DNA of 14,145 bases from an uncultured Porphyromonadaceae bacterium (GTDB taxonomy: Bacteria; Bacteroidota; Bacteroidia; Bacteroidales; Paludibacteraceae). Of this stretch, positions 1-7,408 are shown in pieces. Below the pieces are notes generated by a model. That model was not told the origin of the DNA. It did no database searches and saw only the letters and a list, made by a program, of their open reading frames with translations. Position 1 is the first letter of the stretch; every line of letters begins with the position of its first letter. Location: the NCBI GenBank assembly GCA_937898265.1, contig CALEJM010000108.1:1-14145 (forward strand), written 5' to 3'. The position numbers and the translations under genes were made by a program.

Positions 1-854
1 AAGGAGAATTTCTTGTTGCACTCCACCTGAAGTGAGGTGAGGTCGAAGAGTCGGGGTGGTGCCTCTTTGCCGTTTTTCTTGGTTACGTCGGTGATGACGA
101 AGGGTTGACCTTCTATCTTGGCCAACGCCTCAGCGCCCTCTTCGGGGGTGAGGAATTTTCCTTTGGCGGCTGAGAAGGTGGTGTCGCGATAGACGGTTTT
201 CAACTCCCAGTAGGGCTGGGGCACGAAGTTTTCTATCTCACGGAAACGGTCGACGATGAGGGCGAGGGTGGGGGTCTGAACACGTCCGACGGAGAGCACC
301 TGACGCTGACGGCCGTAGCGGAGTGTGTAGGCTCGGGTGACGTTGATGCCCAGCAGCCAGTCGCCCACCGAGCGGGCAAGGGCAGCTTCGTAGAGGAGCT
401 GATAGTCCGACTGCGGCTTGAGGTTTTGGAAGCCTTGACGGATGGCCTCTTCGGTCAACGAGGAGATCCAAAGGCGTTTCACCGGACAGTGTGCTTTCGA
501 AATCTGCATCACCCAGCGTTGAATCAGTTCACCTTCTTGGCCAGCATCGCCGCAGTTGATGATTTCGTCGGCTTCGGAGAAGAGTTTGGTGATGATGCCC
601 AACTGTTTTTTGTAGCTGGCGGAGTCAATCGGTTTGATGCCGCAACGGGCTGGAAAGATGGGGAGGTCGTAGCTTTTCCACGACTTCAGTTTGGGGTCGT
701 AGTCGTGAGGTTCTTTGAGTGTGCAGAGATGACCAAAGGTCCAGGTGACTTGATAGCCGTTGCCTTCAAGGTAGCCTTCGTTGCGTGTGTTGGCTCCGAG
801 AACGGCAGCTATCTCACGTGCCACACTGGGTTTCTCTGCGATACAAACTATCAT
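1..854 (-). CDS. topB: DNA topoisomerase III (type IA), 3' end cut off by window edge
   Basis: Type IA topoisomerases cut one DNA strand, pass the other through the gap and reseal it, removing negative supercoils and resolving intertwined DNA. I translated the minus strand from the ATG at 854; 284 codons are visible before the left edge. The N-terminus reads MIVCIAEKPSVA, the start of the TOPRIM domain. The acidic metal-binding motif is NCGDAGQEGELI at about residues 100-111, and the central SVGRVQTPTLALIVDR motif lies at about 188-203. The catalytic tyrosine (Tyr328 in the E. coli enzyme) would fall beyond the visible part, so activity cannot be judged here. The TOPRIM motif is the DAG form rather than the DPDREG form of E. 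coli TopB. The gene starts 28 bp after the stop of the cyclo-ligase gene on the same strand, so the two are probably co-transcribed. The family call is firm. Chromosomal topB versus a mobile-element copy cannot be settled from this part alone, but the housekeeping neighbours favour the chromosomal gene. Confidence 0.94.
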   Translation of the reverse strand, partial: MIVCIAEKPSVAREIAAVLGANTRNEGYLEGNGYQVTWTFGHLCTLKEPHDYDPKLKSWKSYDLPIFPARCGIKPIDSASYKKQLGIITKLFSEADEIINCGDAGQEGELIQRWVMQISKAHCPVKRLWISSLTEEAIRQGFQNLKPQSDYQLLYEAALARSVGDWLLGINVTRAYTLRYGRQRQVLSVGRVQTPTLALIVDRFREIENFVPQPYWELKTVYRDTTFSAAKGKFLTPEEGAEALAKIEGQPFVITDVTKKNGKEAPPRLFDLTSLQVECNKKFS

Positions 855-882
855 GTTGGGATGTTTTTGTGGGGGTTAGTGG

Positions 883-1431
883 TTATTTTGATTCGTTGAA
901 GAGGACGAGGTTCATGGGTTTGTCAAACGACTCGGCAGGCACGTGGGGAAGCATCTGAAAGTCGAAGCAGAGTCCGATGGTTGGAACGTCGGGATGCTGC
1001 TCCAGGAAGCGGTCGTAGTAGCCTTTGCCGCGACCCAAGCGGTGGCCGTCGGCGTCGAATGCCATGCCTGGAACGACGATGAGGTCGTAGCCACCGTCGT
1101 AGCGTTCGGCCTCGGGCTCAAGGATATGGAAGTCGCCTTCACGCATCTGGGTCTCGGGACGGAACTCCACAGGGATGATGTCGTCGCCAACAACGGTTGG
1201 AAGGATGACGCGCTTCTCTTTTGCCACCTCCATCACCAAAGCGTGGGTGTTGACCTCATCAGGCAATGAGTAGTAGAGCATCACGGTGTTGGCCTCCTGA
1301 AACTGCTTCAAGGCAAGCAGACGTTCCACCGCTACTCTGCTCTTTTCGTCGAGCTGCTCGGGGGTAAAACTGCGTTTCAGTGCGCGCACCTGCTGACGAA
1401 GTGCTTTCTTCTCTTCTGCTAATGTACTCAT
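883..1431 (-). CDS. fau: 5-formyltetrahydrofolate cyclo-ligase
   Basis: This cytoplasmic enzyme uses ATP to convert 5-formyl-THF (folinic acid) to 5,10-methenyl-THF, returning a storage or side-product folate to one-carbon metabolism. The protein has 182 residues, normal for the family. The signature region is PGMAFDADGHRLGRGKGYYDRF at about residues 121-142, with the glycine/lysine-rich GRGKGYYDRFL segment that binds phosphate. The N-terminal basic helix (KKALRQQVRALKR, about 8-20) is also typical. The ATG at 1431 gives the full N-terminus, and a TAnnTTTG promoter element lies 34 bp upstream. The gene is divergent from coaX and is the first gene of a probable two-gene unit with topB. The functional link to topB is not obvious. 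Confidence 0.95.
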   Translation of the reverse strand: MSTLAEEKKALRQQVRALKRSFTPEQLDEKSRVAVERLLALKQFQEANTVMLYYSLPDEVNTHALVMEVAKEKRVILPTVVGDDIIPVEFRPETQMREGDFHILEPEAERYDGGYDLIVVPGMAFDADGHRLGRGKGYYDRFLEQHPDVPTIGLCFDFQMLPHVPAESFDKPMNLVLFNESK

Positions 1432-1464
1432 TTATCGTATGATATTTATTTTTTTACACTCCGA

Positions 1465-1472
1465 CAAAAATA
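1465..1472 (-). promoter_or_regulatory. Putative -7 element of the fau-topB promoter
   Basis: Read on the minus strand this is TATTTTTG, matching the Bacteroides -7 consensus TAnnTTTG. It lies 34 bp upstream of the fau ATG in the AT-rich 125-bp gap shared with divergent coaX. I see no convincing -33 TTTG at the usual distance, so the call rests on one element and its position. Confidence 0.45.
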
Positions 1473-1528
1473 CTAATTTCTGTTGAGATATTCGGCATCA
1501 AGACACCATCTTTTTAGAAACTTTACGC

Positions 1529-1536
1529 TATCTTTG
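1529..1536 (+). promoter_or_regulatory. Putative -7 element of the coaX promoter
   Basis: TATCTTTG fits the Bacteroides -7 consensus TAnnTTTG exactly and lies 20 bp before the coaX ATG, implying a very short 5' leader. A T5 run sits 13-17 bp upstream (1511-1515). The parA promoter has the same -7 octamer and a T5 run at the same distance, which supports both calls although neither has a canonical -33 TTTG at the usual spacing. Confidence 0.55.
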
Positions 1537-1556
1537 CAAAACGAAATTTCAAGACT

Positions 1557-2261
1557 ATGAGACTGCTGATTGACAGAGGCAATACGTCGACCAAACTGGC
1601 GGTGGCAAACGGCAACGAGATTGTTCATTTTGAACGTCTTAGCGAGTCGTGGAAAGCTACGCTACAACGACTTTGCACCAACTACAAACTGAAGGACTGC
1701 GCCATCTCTACCGTAGCGGGCAACGACCCCGAGATGCTCACTGCGCTTGAGGAACACCAGCTTCCAACGCAATGGCTCACGTGGGAGACCCCCTGTCCTG
1801 TCAAGGCGGTGAAGGCGCCTGCTGGATTGGGTGCCGACCGCTGGGCTGCCGACATTGCCGCCATGGGCATGGTGCCCAATGCTACGCTCCTCGTGGTGGA
1901 TGCCGGCACTTGCCTCACGTTTGACGTCATCGGCGCCGACGGCACGATTCTCGGCGGCTGTATCTCACCGGGCGTTCAGCTGCGTCTCAAAGCGATGCAC
2001 GAACACACTGCTCTGCTCCCGTTACTTACGGCTGAGGACCCCAAGATGCTGCTTGGCGTTGACACCGATACGTCGATGCAGGCAGGCGCTATCAATGGTG
2101 TGGCATTCGAAATCGAGGGTTACGTGCGCCGACTGATGGCTCGCTATCCCGATCTCCACGTCTTCCTTACGGGTGGCAATTCGTTTGACTTCCCCGACGA
2201 CATCGCCAGTCGCATTGTCCACGACCCACAACTTGTCTTGAAGGGTTTGATGATGATTTGA
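1557..2261 (+). CDS. coaX: Type III pantothenate kinase
   Basis: CoaX phosphorylates pantothenate with ATP, the first committed step of coenzyme A synthesis. It belongs to the ASKHA (actin/hexokinase/Hsp70) fold and typically requires a monovalent cation. The 234-residue protein has the type III motifs in order: the phosphate loop DRGNTSTK at about 6-13, GLGADRWA at 90-97, the second phosphate motif VVDAGTCLTFD at 113-123, GGCISPG at 133-139 and LTGGN at 204-208. The first motif has Arg at the x of DxGNT, an allowed position. The ATG at 1557 gives the complete first beta strand. This is the only plus-strand gene of the window, divergent from fau and convergent with the long minus-strand operon. 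No downstream partner gene is present, so it looks monocistronic. Confidence 0.96.
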   Translation: MRLLIDRGNTSTKLAVANGNEIVHFERLSESWKATLQRLCTNYKLKDCAISTVAGNDPEMLTALEEHQLPTQWLTWETPCPVKAVKAPAGLGADRWAADIAAMGMVPNATLLVVDAGTCLTFDVIGADGTILGGCISPGVQLRLKAMHEHTALLPLLTAEDPKMLLGVDTDTSMQAGAINGVAFEIEGYVRRLMARYPDLHVFLTGGNSFDFPDDIASRIVHDPQLVLKGLMMI

Positions 2262-2287
2262 TAGGGGCAATCTCGCACAAAATCGCC

Positions 2288-2312
2288 GTCTGACGTTTGA
2301 CAGACAGATTTT
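2288..2312 (+). terminator. Weak terminator-like hairpin after coaX
   Basis: GTCTG (2288-2292) pairs with CAGAC (2301-2305) around an 8-nt loop, followed by AGATTTT. It lies 26 bp past the coaX stop. The stem is only 5 bp and the T run is short, so it is a poor terminator, but it is the only candidate at a sensible distance. Confidence 0.25.
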
Positions 2313-2442
2313 CCGCAACAAAATTTTCAGAAACCAAATGGAATGGCGCAGTTTTACAACAAGACTGCACGATGCATCATGCCCGCCAAGATTTTCTTCT
2401 TACGATATTATAATGCTATTCGGCGGACGATTATTGTGGGAG

Positions 2443-2460
2443 CGCGATAGAAAAATCGCG
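2443..2460. other. Perfect 6-bp stem hairpin in the convergent spacer
   Basis: CGCGAT (2443-2448) pairs with ATCGCG (2455-2460) around the loop AGAAAA. No U-tract follows the stem on either strand, so it is not a classical terminator. It may still act as an RNA 3'-end structure or be part of a repeat. Confidence 0.3.
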
Positions 2461-2615
2461 ATGAAATGAACGATTTTTGCTTCCAGCGTGAGCGATGAGC
2501 GTTTTTCAACGAGTTTTTCTCCAACACAATTTTCTGCTGCCGATACGTTGAACAGATTTTCCGATGAAAACTATGAAAATCCAACTTTCATTCCCGATTT
2601 TCTAAGCCTTCCGCA

Positions 2616-2640
2616 CGTTCTTTCAAACGAAACAAGAACG
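2616..2640 (-). terminator. Hairpin just past the end of the long minus-strand operon
   Basis: CGTTCTT (2616-2622) pairs with AAGAACG (2634-2640), a 7-bp stem with an 11-nt loop. It begins 3 bp after the stop of the last operon gene. Read on the minus strand no U-run follows directly, so it may mark the transcript 3' end without being a textbook intrinsic terminator. Confidence 0.3.
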
Positions 2641-2643
2641 ACG

Positions 2644-4740
2644 CTACTGACGCTGTTCGTCGCGACTGCGGCGGCGGTTGCTGAACGAGTAGACCAACTG
2701 CAGACGGAGGTCGCTGACATGGTTTTCCTCCAGGAGTTCCAACCCCGAACCGATAGGCGTTCGGCGGTCGGTATAGTAGGTTTGCGACCATTTCATCGCC
2801 AACTGCAACCCGTCGACAATCTTCCAATGCGCCACGATGGCGTAGCGATGACCCACCCCATAGAGCAGCGGCGTCTGATAGAGTCCGAGGATATCTTCTT
2901 CGTAAAGGAAACAGCGGTTGTCGTAGTCGGGCGCGTGGAAATAGACGTAGTGCGCCTTGAGCGAGAGATTCGGACGACGGAATCGGTAGGCAACGTCTTG
3001 ACCTACAGCCAATCCCCACGCCCTACCTTGCTCACCGCTCTTGGAGTGATTTCCCTCCAAAACGGTGCGAGCGGAAAAACCGCCCCAACTGTAGTCGGCA
3101 AGAAGTCGTAAGGAATTGACCTCATAATCAGTCACTCCGTGGAGTTTATCGTCGGTTTCGTCGGTAGAGAGATTACGTTGGTCGTGACGCAGTTTCCAAC
3201 GGAGGGAAAACTGAGCATGCATCGAAGGCTTCACCTCCAGCTTTGCCATAGCACGATAGCCCACCGTCGGAGCATAGACCAGATAGCGCATCCAAGGATG
3301 GGTGTAGACATCGGCATAGCCTGAGAGCCACGTACTTGCAAATAGTTCCGCCTTGACACCGAGGTAGATGCCGTGCTCGTTGGAGGTTGAGAGTCGGGAG
3401 AAGGCATCGGCAAAGTAGAGGTCGTAGCGAGGCGAGTAATAGCGATGGGCTAACATCAATGCGACGCGGTCGGTTGGCGACAGCGAGACACCATTGATGG
3501 TTGCCAAAGCAGCCTGCTGATTCAATGCCCACTCGCCGAAAAGCTTGATGCTTCGCCAGCGGAAGAGGTAATCCAACGAACCTGCCAACTGCGTCTTTCC
3601 CGAAAACGACATGAGATTATAGACCTTTTCATCGGGCACACGAGGTACTGCGGTGTGAGCATAATAGAAGGTGGCACCGAGGTGAAAACGGGCCACGTCA
3701 TACGATAGGTTGGCACCCGTCACGTGCATCTGAACGGCGTGACGAAATCCGCTTTCGCGGGGTGTACGATGGAGTCCTTCGCTACGCAACCGCGTGAACA
3801 TTCCGCCTGTGGTGTCGGCATCCATCCGCCTGAAGCTATAGAACACCGAAAGGGAGAGATGAGGTACCAAACGCACAGTAGCGCCCACTCCTCGGAAGAA
3901 GTTGTATTCGTCGTTGGACGATTTAGCCACCAGTCCACGCGACGATTTTATCGGCGAGAAGACGTCGTTGCCAAAGCGGTAGAAACTCTGATTCAACACC
4001 AGTCCCTGACCAAACGAGGCTCGGTAATCGCCGATGAGAAGGGTTGAAAAAGGACCTACGTCGGTAAGTTTCAGGTGGGCGGAATAGCTGTCAAAACCAC
4101 GATGATGAGGTGTAGCAAACGACTCACCAGGGTCTTTCTCCATGGTGATGTTGGCTTGCAGTCCGCGGGGTGAGGTGAGTTTGTAGCTGAACGCCCCATA
4201 GGCGGGCGAACCAACGTAACGGGCATTGGGATTCTGCAACAGCTCCTCGGGGTCGATGGGCGCATAGCCACGCCGCTGCTCTATGCCCTGATGATAACGT
4301 GCCGTAAGGGTGCTCCGACTTAGTGCAAGGGCACGCTTCAGCGACCACCGCTCCTGCAGAGAAGCGGAGGATATCTGCACGAATGGCAACAACAGAGAGC
4401 GAAGATAATCGTCGATTCCATCGACCAACTGCAACTCCGCCAAGTCGACCATCGGACCAAATTCATGAATATAGTAATAGAGATTTTCTATCTGCCAGTC
4501 GGTGAGAAAACGGAGTTGAGACAACTGTGCCGGCGTAGCGGTGTTGAGGTCAAGAGGGTCACCCAAAAGGGTGATAAAATCGGCTGTGAGTTGGTCGTAG
4601 TCTATCTCCTCTTCCTCAATCTCCTCAAGCATATAGCTAAAGATACGATCTAAGAGTTCCTCTCTGGGATAGACCGTCTGCGCCGTTGCCACCGCCGCCC
4701 ACAGACACAATAACAGACTCACGACCCAGTTTTTCCTCAT
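2644..4740 (-). CDS. Secreted helix-hairpin-helix protein with large C-terminal beta-barrel-like domain
   Basis: The 698-residue protein has a signal peptide (about 1-20, ending WAAVATA before Gln), an acidic stretch EEIEEEEID at about 39-47, and a ComEA-type helix-hairpin-helix region at about 61-120. That region begins DPLDLNTATPAQL and continues FGPMVDLAELQLVDGID. The rest, about 130-698, is rich in alternating aromatic/hydrophobic strands (for example FYYAHTAV, LRLQLVYSF), like an outer-membrane beta-barrel, and ends in a short basic tail SNRRRSRDEQRQ. The LNTA motif is clear, but the glycines of the first DNA-binding hairpin (usually GIG) are replaced by LT, so DNA binding is uncertain. 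The start overlaps the stop of the upstream barrel gene as ATGA, implying translational coupling. I know of no established function. An outer-membrane channel or scaffold with a periplasmic HHH domain, perhaps for DNA uptake, is one inference. It is the last gene of the operon. Confidence 0.7.
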   Translation of the reverse strand: MRKNWVVSLLLCLWAAVATAQTVYPREELLDRIFSYMLEEIEEEEIDYDQLTADFITLLGDPLDLNTATPAQLSQLRFLTDWQIENLYYYIHEFGPMVDLAELQLVDGIDDYLRSLLLPFVQISSASLQERWSLKRALALSRSTLTARYHQGIEQRRGYAPIDPEELLQNPNARYVGSPAYGAFSYKLTSPRGLQANITMEKDPGESFATPHHRGFDSYSAHLKLTDVGPFSTLLIGDYRASFGQGLVLNQSFYRFGNDVFSPIKSSRGLVAKSSNDEYNFFRGVGATVRLVPHLSLSVFYSFRRMDADTTGGMFTRLRSEGLHRTPRESGFRHAVQMHVTGANLSYDVARFHLGATFYYAHTAVPRVPDEKVYNLMSFSGKTQLAGSLDYLFRWRSIKLFGEWALNQQAALATINGVSLSPTDRVALMLAHRYYSPRYDLYFADAFSRLSTSNEHGIYLGVKAELFASTWLSGYADVYTHPWMRYLVYAPTVGYRAMAKLEVKPSMHAQFSLRWKLRHDQRNLSTDETDDKLHGVTDYEVNSLRLLADYSWGGFSARTVLEGNHSKSGEQGRAWGLAVGQDVAYRFRRPNLSLKAHYVYFHAPDYDNRCFLYEEDILGLYQTPLLYGVGHRYAIVAHWKIVDGLQLAMKWSQTYYTDRRTPIGSGLELLEENHVSDLRLQLVYSFSNRRRSRDEQRQ

Positions 4741-5609
4741 TTCATCGGCGTTTTAGAGTAATGAAAACGGTATTTTACGGCTGCCAACAGGGAAAATCCC
4801 AGTCGTGTATGGTAGAGGGCATCGACATCAAACCCCAGACCTTTGACGCTGAATCCGACACCCAAAGAGGGCTGGATGAAACGGGAACCGTTGGCTCCAA
4901 GGCGAACCACGAAGTTGGGGAGAGTCAGCGGCGAGTATTCAAAGCCTGTTGCCCATCGCCACGGCATCTTCAGCGTTTTGTCCACCTCTACATGCCAATC
5001 GACCATGCCACCGATGCTGTAGCAGAATCCCCCTTGAAAACGGACAGGAAGACGGGTGGAGAGTGCGTCGGTTCTTACCGATGAAAAGGTGGGATTGAAG
5101 ACATTGAAGCCTAAAACGAGATTGCGACAAGCAATAACCTGTAGACCCATCTGCGCCGTAACGGCACCATGGTATTCTCCGATTTCGGAGAGGTAGACCG
5201 TAAAATAATCGACCTCCACGCCGAGCCGCACCCGCTCGCCCAACTGTCGGGCAAGAGTCAACGATGCTACCATCTCATGGTAACTGCTGTAGCCGAAATG
5301 AGTGAACGAACCGCCGATATTGAAATAGGGGGTCTGAAACCAGAGGTTGAGACTTTTGTTGGCAAGGGTCTTGGTGATGTAGCGGTTTTCGTAGATTATC
5401 TGAACACCGCTGGTTTGCTGAGCCGCCAACGCTGCCGGTGTGGCGAAAGGAAACCACTCGCGGGAGTAGGCCACAGCAGCATCGCCCGGCGCATAGCTAC
5501 TGGGGAGGTTGGCTTGCTGCTGACCCCAGAGCGGTAAGTAGACAAAAAATGCCATACACGCCCATAATAGAATCTTTTTTGAGATTGTATTATGACACCT
5601 GTACGGCAT
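4737..5609 (-). CDS. Small PorQ/FadL-like outer-membrane barrel protein
   Basis: I place the start at the ATG at 5609, 22 bp after the cmk stop. The open frame runs 39 codons further upstream, but that part lies mostly inside cmk and would bury the signal peptide. From 5609 the protein has 290 residues, with a signal peptide at about 1-29 (KKILLWACMAFFVYLPLWG, then QQQ). The mature N-terminus holds APGDAAVAYSREWFPFATPAAL (about 40-61), which lines up with PorQ's NSARQAALGGGGVALYESDLSLTLYNPATL, the hatch motif of PorV/PorQ/FadL-type proteins. The rest is amphipathic strands. A second PorQ-like protein two genes from porQ suggests duplication or a related outer-membrane task, but no specific function can be assigned. 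The last four bases (ATGA) overlap the start of the HHH-barrel gene, so the two products are probably made together. Confidence 0.72.
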   Translation of the reverse strand: MPYRCHNTISKKILLWACMAFFVYLPLWGQQQANLPSSYAPGDAAVAYSREWFPFATPAALAAQQTSGVQIIYENRYITKTLANKSLNLWFQTPYFNIGGSFTHFGYSSYHEMVASLTLARQLGERVRLGVEVDYFTVYLSEIGEYHGAVTAQMGLQVIACRNLVLGFNVFNPTFSSVRTDALSTRLPVRFQGGFCYSIGGMVDWHVEVDKTLKMPWRWATGFEYSPLTLPNFVVRLGANGSRFIQPSLGVGFSVKGLGFDVDALYHTRLGFSLLAAVKYRFHYSKTPMK

Positions 5610-5631
5610 TATTGAGAGATATTTTTGCTGA

Positions 5632-6321
5632 CTATTCGCCTGTGATACTCTTGAAGTAGAGACGAAGCAAAGTATACTGCTCTTCGGTGGTGAGATAGGT
5701 GTTGTCGAGCACGAAGGCATCGGCACATTTCACGAGCGGTCCAACAGGACGGTGGGTGTCGCGGTAGTCGCGATCGCGCACGTCGGCAAGCACAGATTCC
5801 ATAGTTGGGTTCTCGCCCTTAGCCTGCAACTCCAAGAAACGACGCTCGGCACGCACCTGCTCTGAAGCGGTGACGTAGACCTTCATCTCAGCATTTGGTA
5901 AGACGATGCTGCCGATGTCGCGTCCGTCCATGATGACGCCACCCATCTGACCCATCTTCTGCTGCGCTGCAACCATGGCTTCACGCACCAAAGGGATAGC
6001 GCTGACACGACTTGCACCGTTGCCGACAAGAAGGGTGCGAATCTCTTTCTCAACGTCTTCACCGTTGAGCACAGTGTGCTGAAGACCATCGACGATGGTG
6101 AACGAGATGGAAATCTGAGCAAGGATGTCGGGCAGACGTGATTCGTCGATGGTCTGCTCAGTGATGACGCCCAAGCGGAGACAATGCAATGCCAAAGCGC
6201 GGTACATAGCGCCCGTATCAACATAGACGTAGCCTACGTCGGCAGCAAGGCGTTTTGCCATGGTGCTTTTGCCTGATGAGGAGTGACCGTCGATGGCTAC
6301 GATGATTTTGTTCTGATTCAT
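5632..6321 (-). CDS. cmk: (d)CMP kinase (cytidylate kinase)
   Basis: Cmk transfers phosphate from ATP to CMP or dCMP, feeding CDP/dCDP to nucleotide and phospholipid synthesis in the cytoplasm. The 229-residue protein shows the Walker A loop GHSSSGKST (12-20), the CMP-site segment YVDTGAMYRA (33-42), the family motif MDGRDIGSIVLPNA (131-144) and the lid segment RDRDYRDTHRPVGPL (182-196). Length is normal for the bacterial enzyme. It starts 34 bp after porQ ends, and the unannotated barrel gene follows 22 bp after its stop. As I recall, cmk also sits beside porQ in Porphyromonas gingivalis, so this adjacency may be conserved in Bacteroidales. No internal promoter is evident. Confidence 0.97.
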   Translation of the reverse strand: MNQNKIIVAIDGHSSSGKSTMAKRLAADVGYVYVDTGAMYRALALHCLRLGVITEQTIDESRLPDILAQISISFTIVDGLQHTVLNGEDVEKEIRTLLVGNGASRVSAIPLVREAMVAAQQKMGQMGGVIMDGRDIGSIVLPNAEMKVYVTASEQVRAERRFLELQAKGENPTMESVLADVRDRDYRDTHRPVGPLVKCADAFVLDNTYLTTEEQYTLLRLYFKSITGE

Positions 6322-6355
6322 AGTATGTTGTTGTTTGTTTTATTCAAAGAGTTGT

Positions 6356-7402
6356 TTATTTCACGCCCCAATCGCTGAGTCCGAAGGCAATGGAGACGTT
6401 GTAGCTCATGGAACCTACCTGATAGCTGGCTATGCCGAGGTCGATATTGATATTCTGCACCTTGAAGCCCGCACCAGCTGAGAATCCAGCCAACGATTTG
6501 ACGCCAAGATAACGCATCTCGGCATGACGGCGGTGGTTGTAGCTGATGATGAAGTGGAGATAGTTGGTAGGTAGGATTTCGAGATTCCAGATGGTATGAC
6601 GAAAGAGCATATCGCCAATGCCGATGGAGGTATCTTCGTCGGGAGCGCCGTTGCCGCTGAATCGCTCTGGAGAGATGCGCCAGCGCTGCAGGTTGTGGAG
6701 GGTGAGCGAGAGGCGGAATGGGGCATGCGGCAGACGCTGCGAGATGCCGAGCTGGATGTCGAGTGGAAGTGGCTCACGAGCGGTGACTCCGTCTTTGGAG
6801 TGGAAACCACCAAATTGCCAACCGATATTACGTACTGCCAATCCGGCTGAAAAATAGGCTTTTTCGAGATGGAGGTTCATACCGAGGTCAACCGCCAGAC
6901 CGCCAGCGTGGTAGCGGTCGTAGAACGAGAAGAAAGGCTTGACGTTGACACCCGCCGAGAGGCAAGGGGCGATGTCGCGCGTATAGAGTATGTTCAACGC
7001 AATGTCTTTGGCAGAGAAACTGCCGAGAAGGAGGTCTTCGGCATTGACGCGCTGAAACTTACCGTAGTCAAGGAAATTGATGCCCCACGCAAGGTGGTTC
7101 TTGTCGCTGCCTATGTTGCGAGCATAGAGGGCAGAACCGATATTGACGTCGGTGAGGTAGTTGGAGTAGTTGAGCGATAATACGTTATGCGATTCTGCAG
7201 TGAGTGTGGCGGGATTGTAGAGGGTGAGACTGAGGTCGGACTCATAGAGGGCGACGCCACCACCGCCTAAGGCTGCCTGACGTGCTGAGTTGGGAAGGTT
7301 GAGAAAGAGGAATCCCTGCTCTCCCCCCTGAGCCTTCATCGCGGAAGGGATGGTCAGGAGACAAAGCATTGTCAGTATCCAATATCTCAACAACTTATGC
7401 AT
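6356..7402 (-). CDS. porQ: Type IX secretion system protein PorQ
   Basis: PorQ is an outer-membrane barrel of the T9SS attachment complex, which with PorU, PorV and PorZ processes cargo and links it to the cell surface. The 348-residue protein has a signal peptide (about 1-24, then QGGEQGFLFLNLP). The FadL/PorV-type N-terminal motif NSARQAALGGGGVALYESDLSLTLYNPATL spans about 38-67, and regular amphipathic beta strands run to the C-terminus, which ends VSIAFGLSDWGVK. Length and N-terminal motif match PorQ, and adjacency to cmk supports it. It begins 6 bp after the MerR gene and is followed 34 bp later by cmk. The alternative is another PorV/PorQ-family member. PorV itself is usually longer and lies elsewhere. 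No other T9SS component is in the window, so secretion by this organism is inferred. Confidence 0.85.
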   Translation of the reverse strand: MHKLLRYWILTMLCLLTIPSAMKAQGGEQGFLFLNLPNSARQAALGGGGVALYESDLSLTLYNPATLTAESHNVLSLNYSNYLTDVNIGSALYARNIGSDKNHLAWGINFLDYGKFQRVNAEDLLLGSFSAKDIALNILYTRDIAPCLSAGVNVKPFFSFYDRYHAGGLAVDLGMNLHLEKAYFSAGLAVRNIGWQFGGFHSKDGVTAREPLPLDIQLGISQRLPHAPFRLSLTLHNLQRWRISPERFSGNGAPDEDTSIGIGDMLFRHTIWNLEILPTNYLHFIISYNHRRHAEMRYLGVKSLAGFSAGAGFKVQNINIDLGIASYQVGSMSYNVSIAFGLSDWGVK

Positions 7403-7408
7403 GGAGTC

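Larger units (their letters stand above)
2262..2643. other. 382-bp convergent intergenic region without a convincing gene
   Basis: This stretch lies between the 3' ends of coaX and the helix-hairpin-helix gene. I see no RNA gene or plausible protein. The open frame beginning at 2488 on the plus strand is mostly antisense to the neighbouring gene. The stretch contains small hairpins (2288-2305, 2443-2460, 2616-2640) and a degenerate duplication: 2308-2330 and 2514-2536 agree at 18 of 23 positions, and the 12-mer at 2304-2315 recurs exactly at 2552-2563. This looks like decayed or repetitive spacer DNA. Confidence 0.6.

Noticed and set aside
810..825. Possible second parS around a CACGTG core inside topB
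   Set aside because: It differs from the parS consensus at 3 of 14 defined positions and lies in conserved coding sequence. Other CACGTG hexamers (near 940, 1778 and 3720) have even poorer flanks.
2564..2605. 13-codon plus-strand ORF (MKTMKIQLSFPIF)
   Set aside because: Too short to distinguish from chance in an AT-rich spacer, with no ribosome binding site or conserved context.
2488..3111. Plus-strand open frame of 207 codons
   Set aside because: From 2644 on it is antisense to the well-supported HHH-barrel gene. Its first part has no recognisable domain, no promoter and biased low-complexity content.
5610..5726. Upstream 39-codon extension of the small barrel gene
   Set aside because: It lies mainly inside cmk, has no domain, and would place the clear signal peptide internally. 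The ATG at 5609 is the better start.
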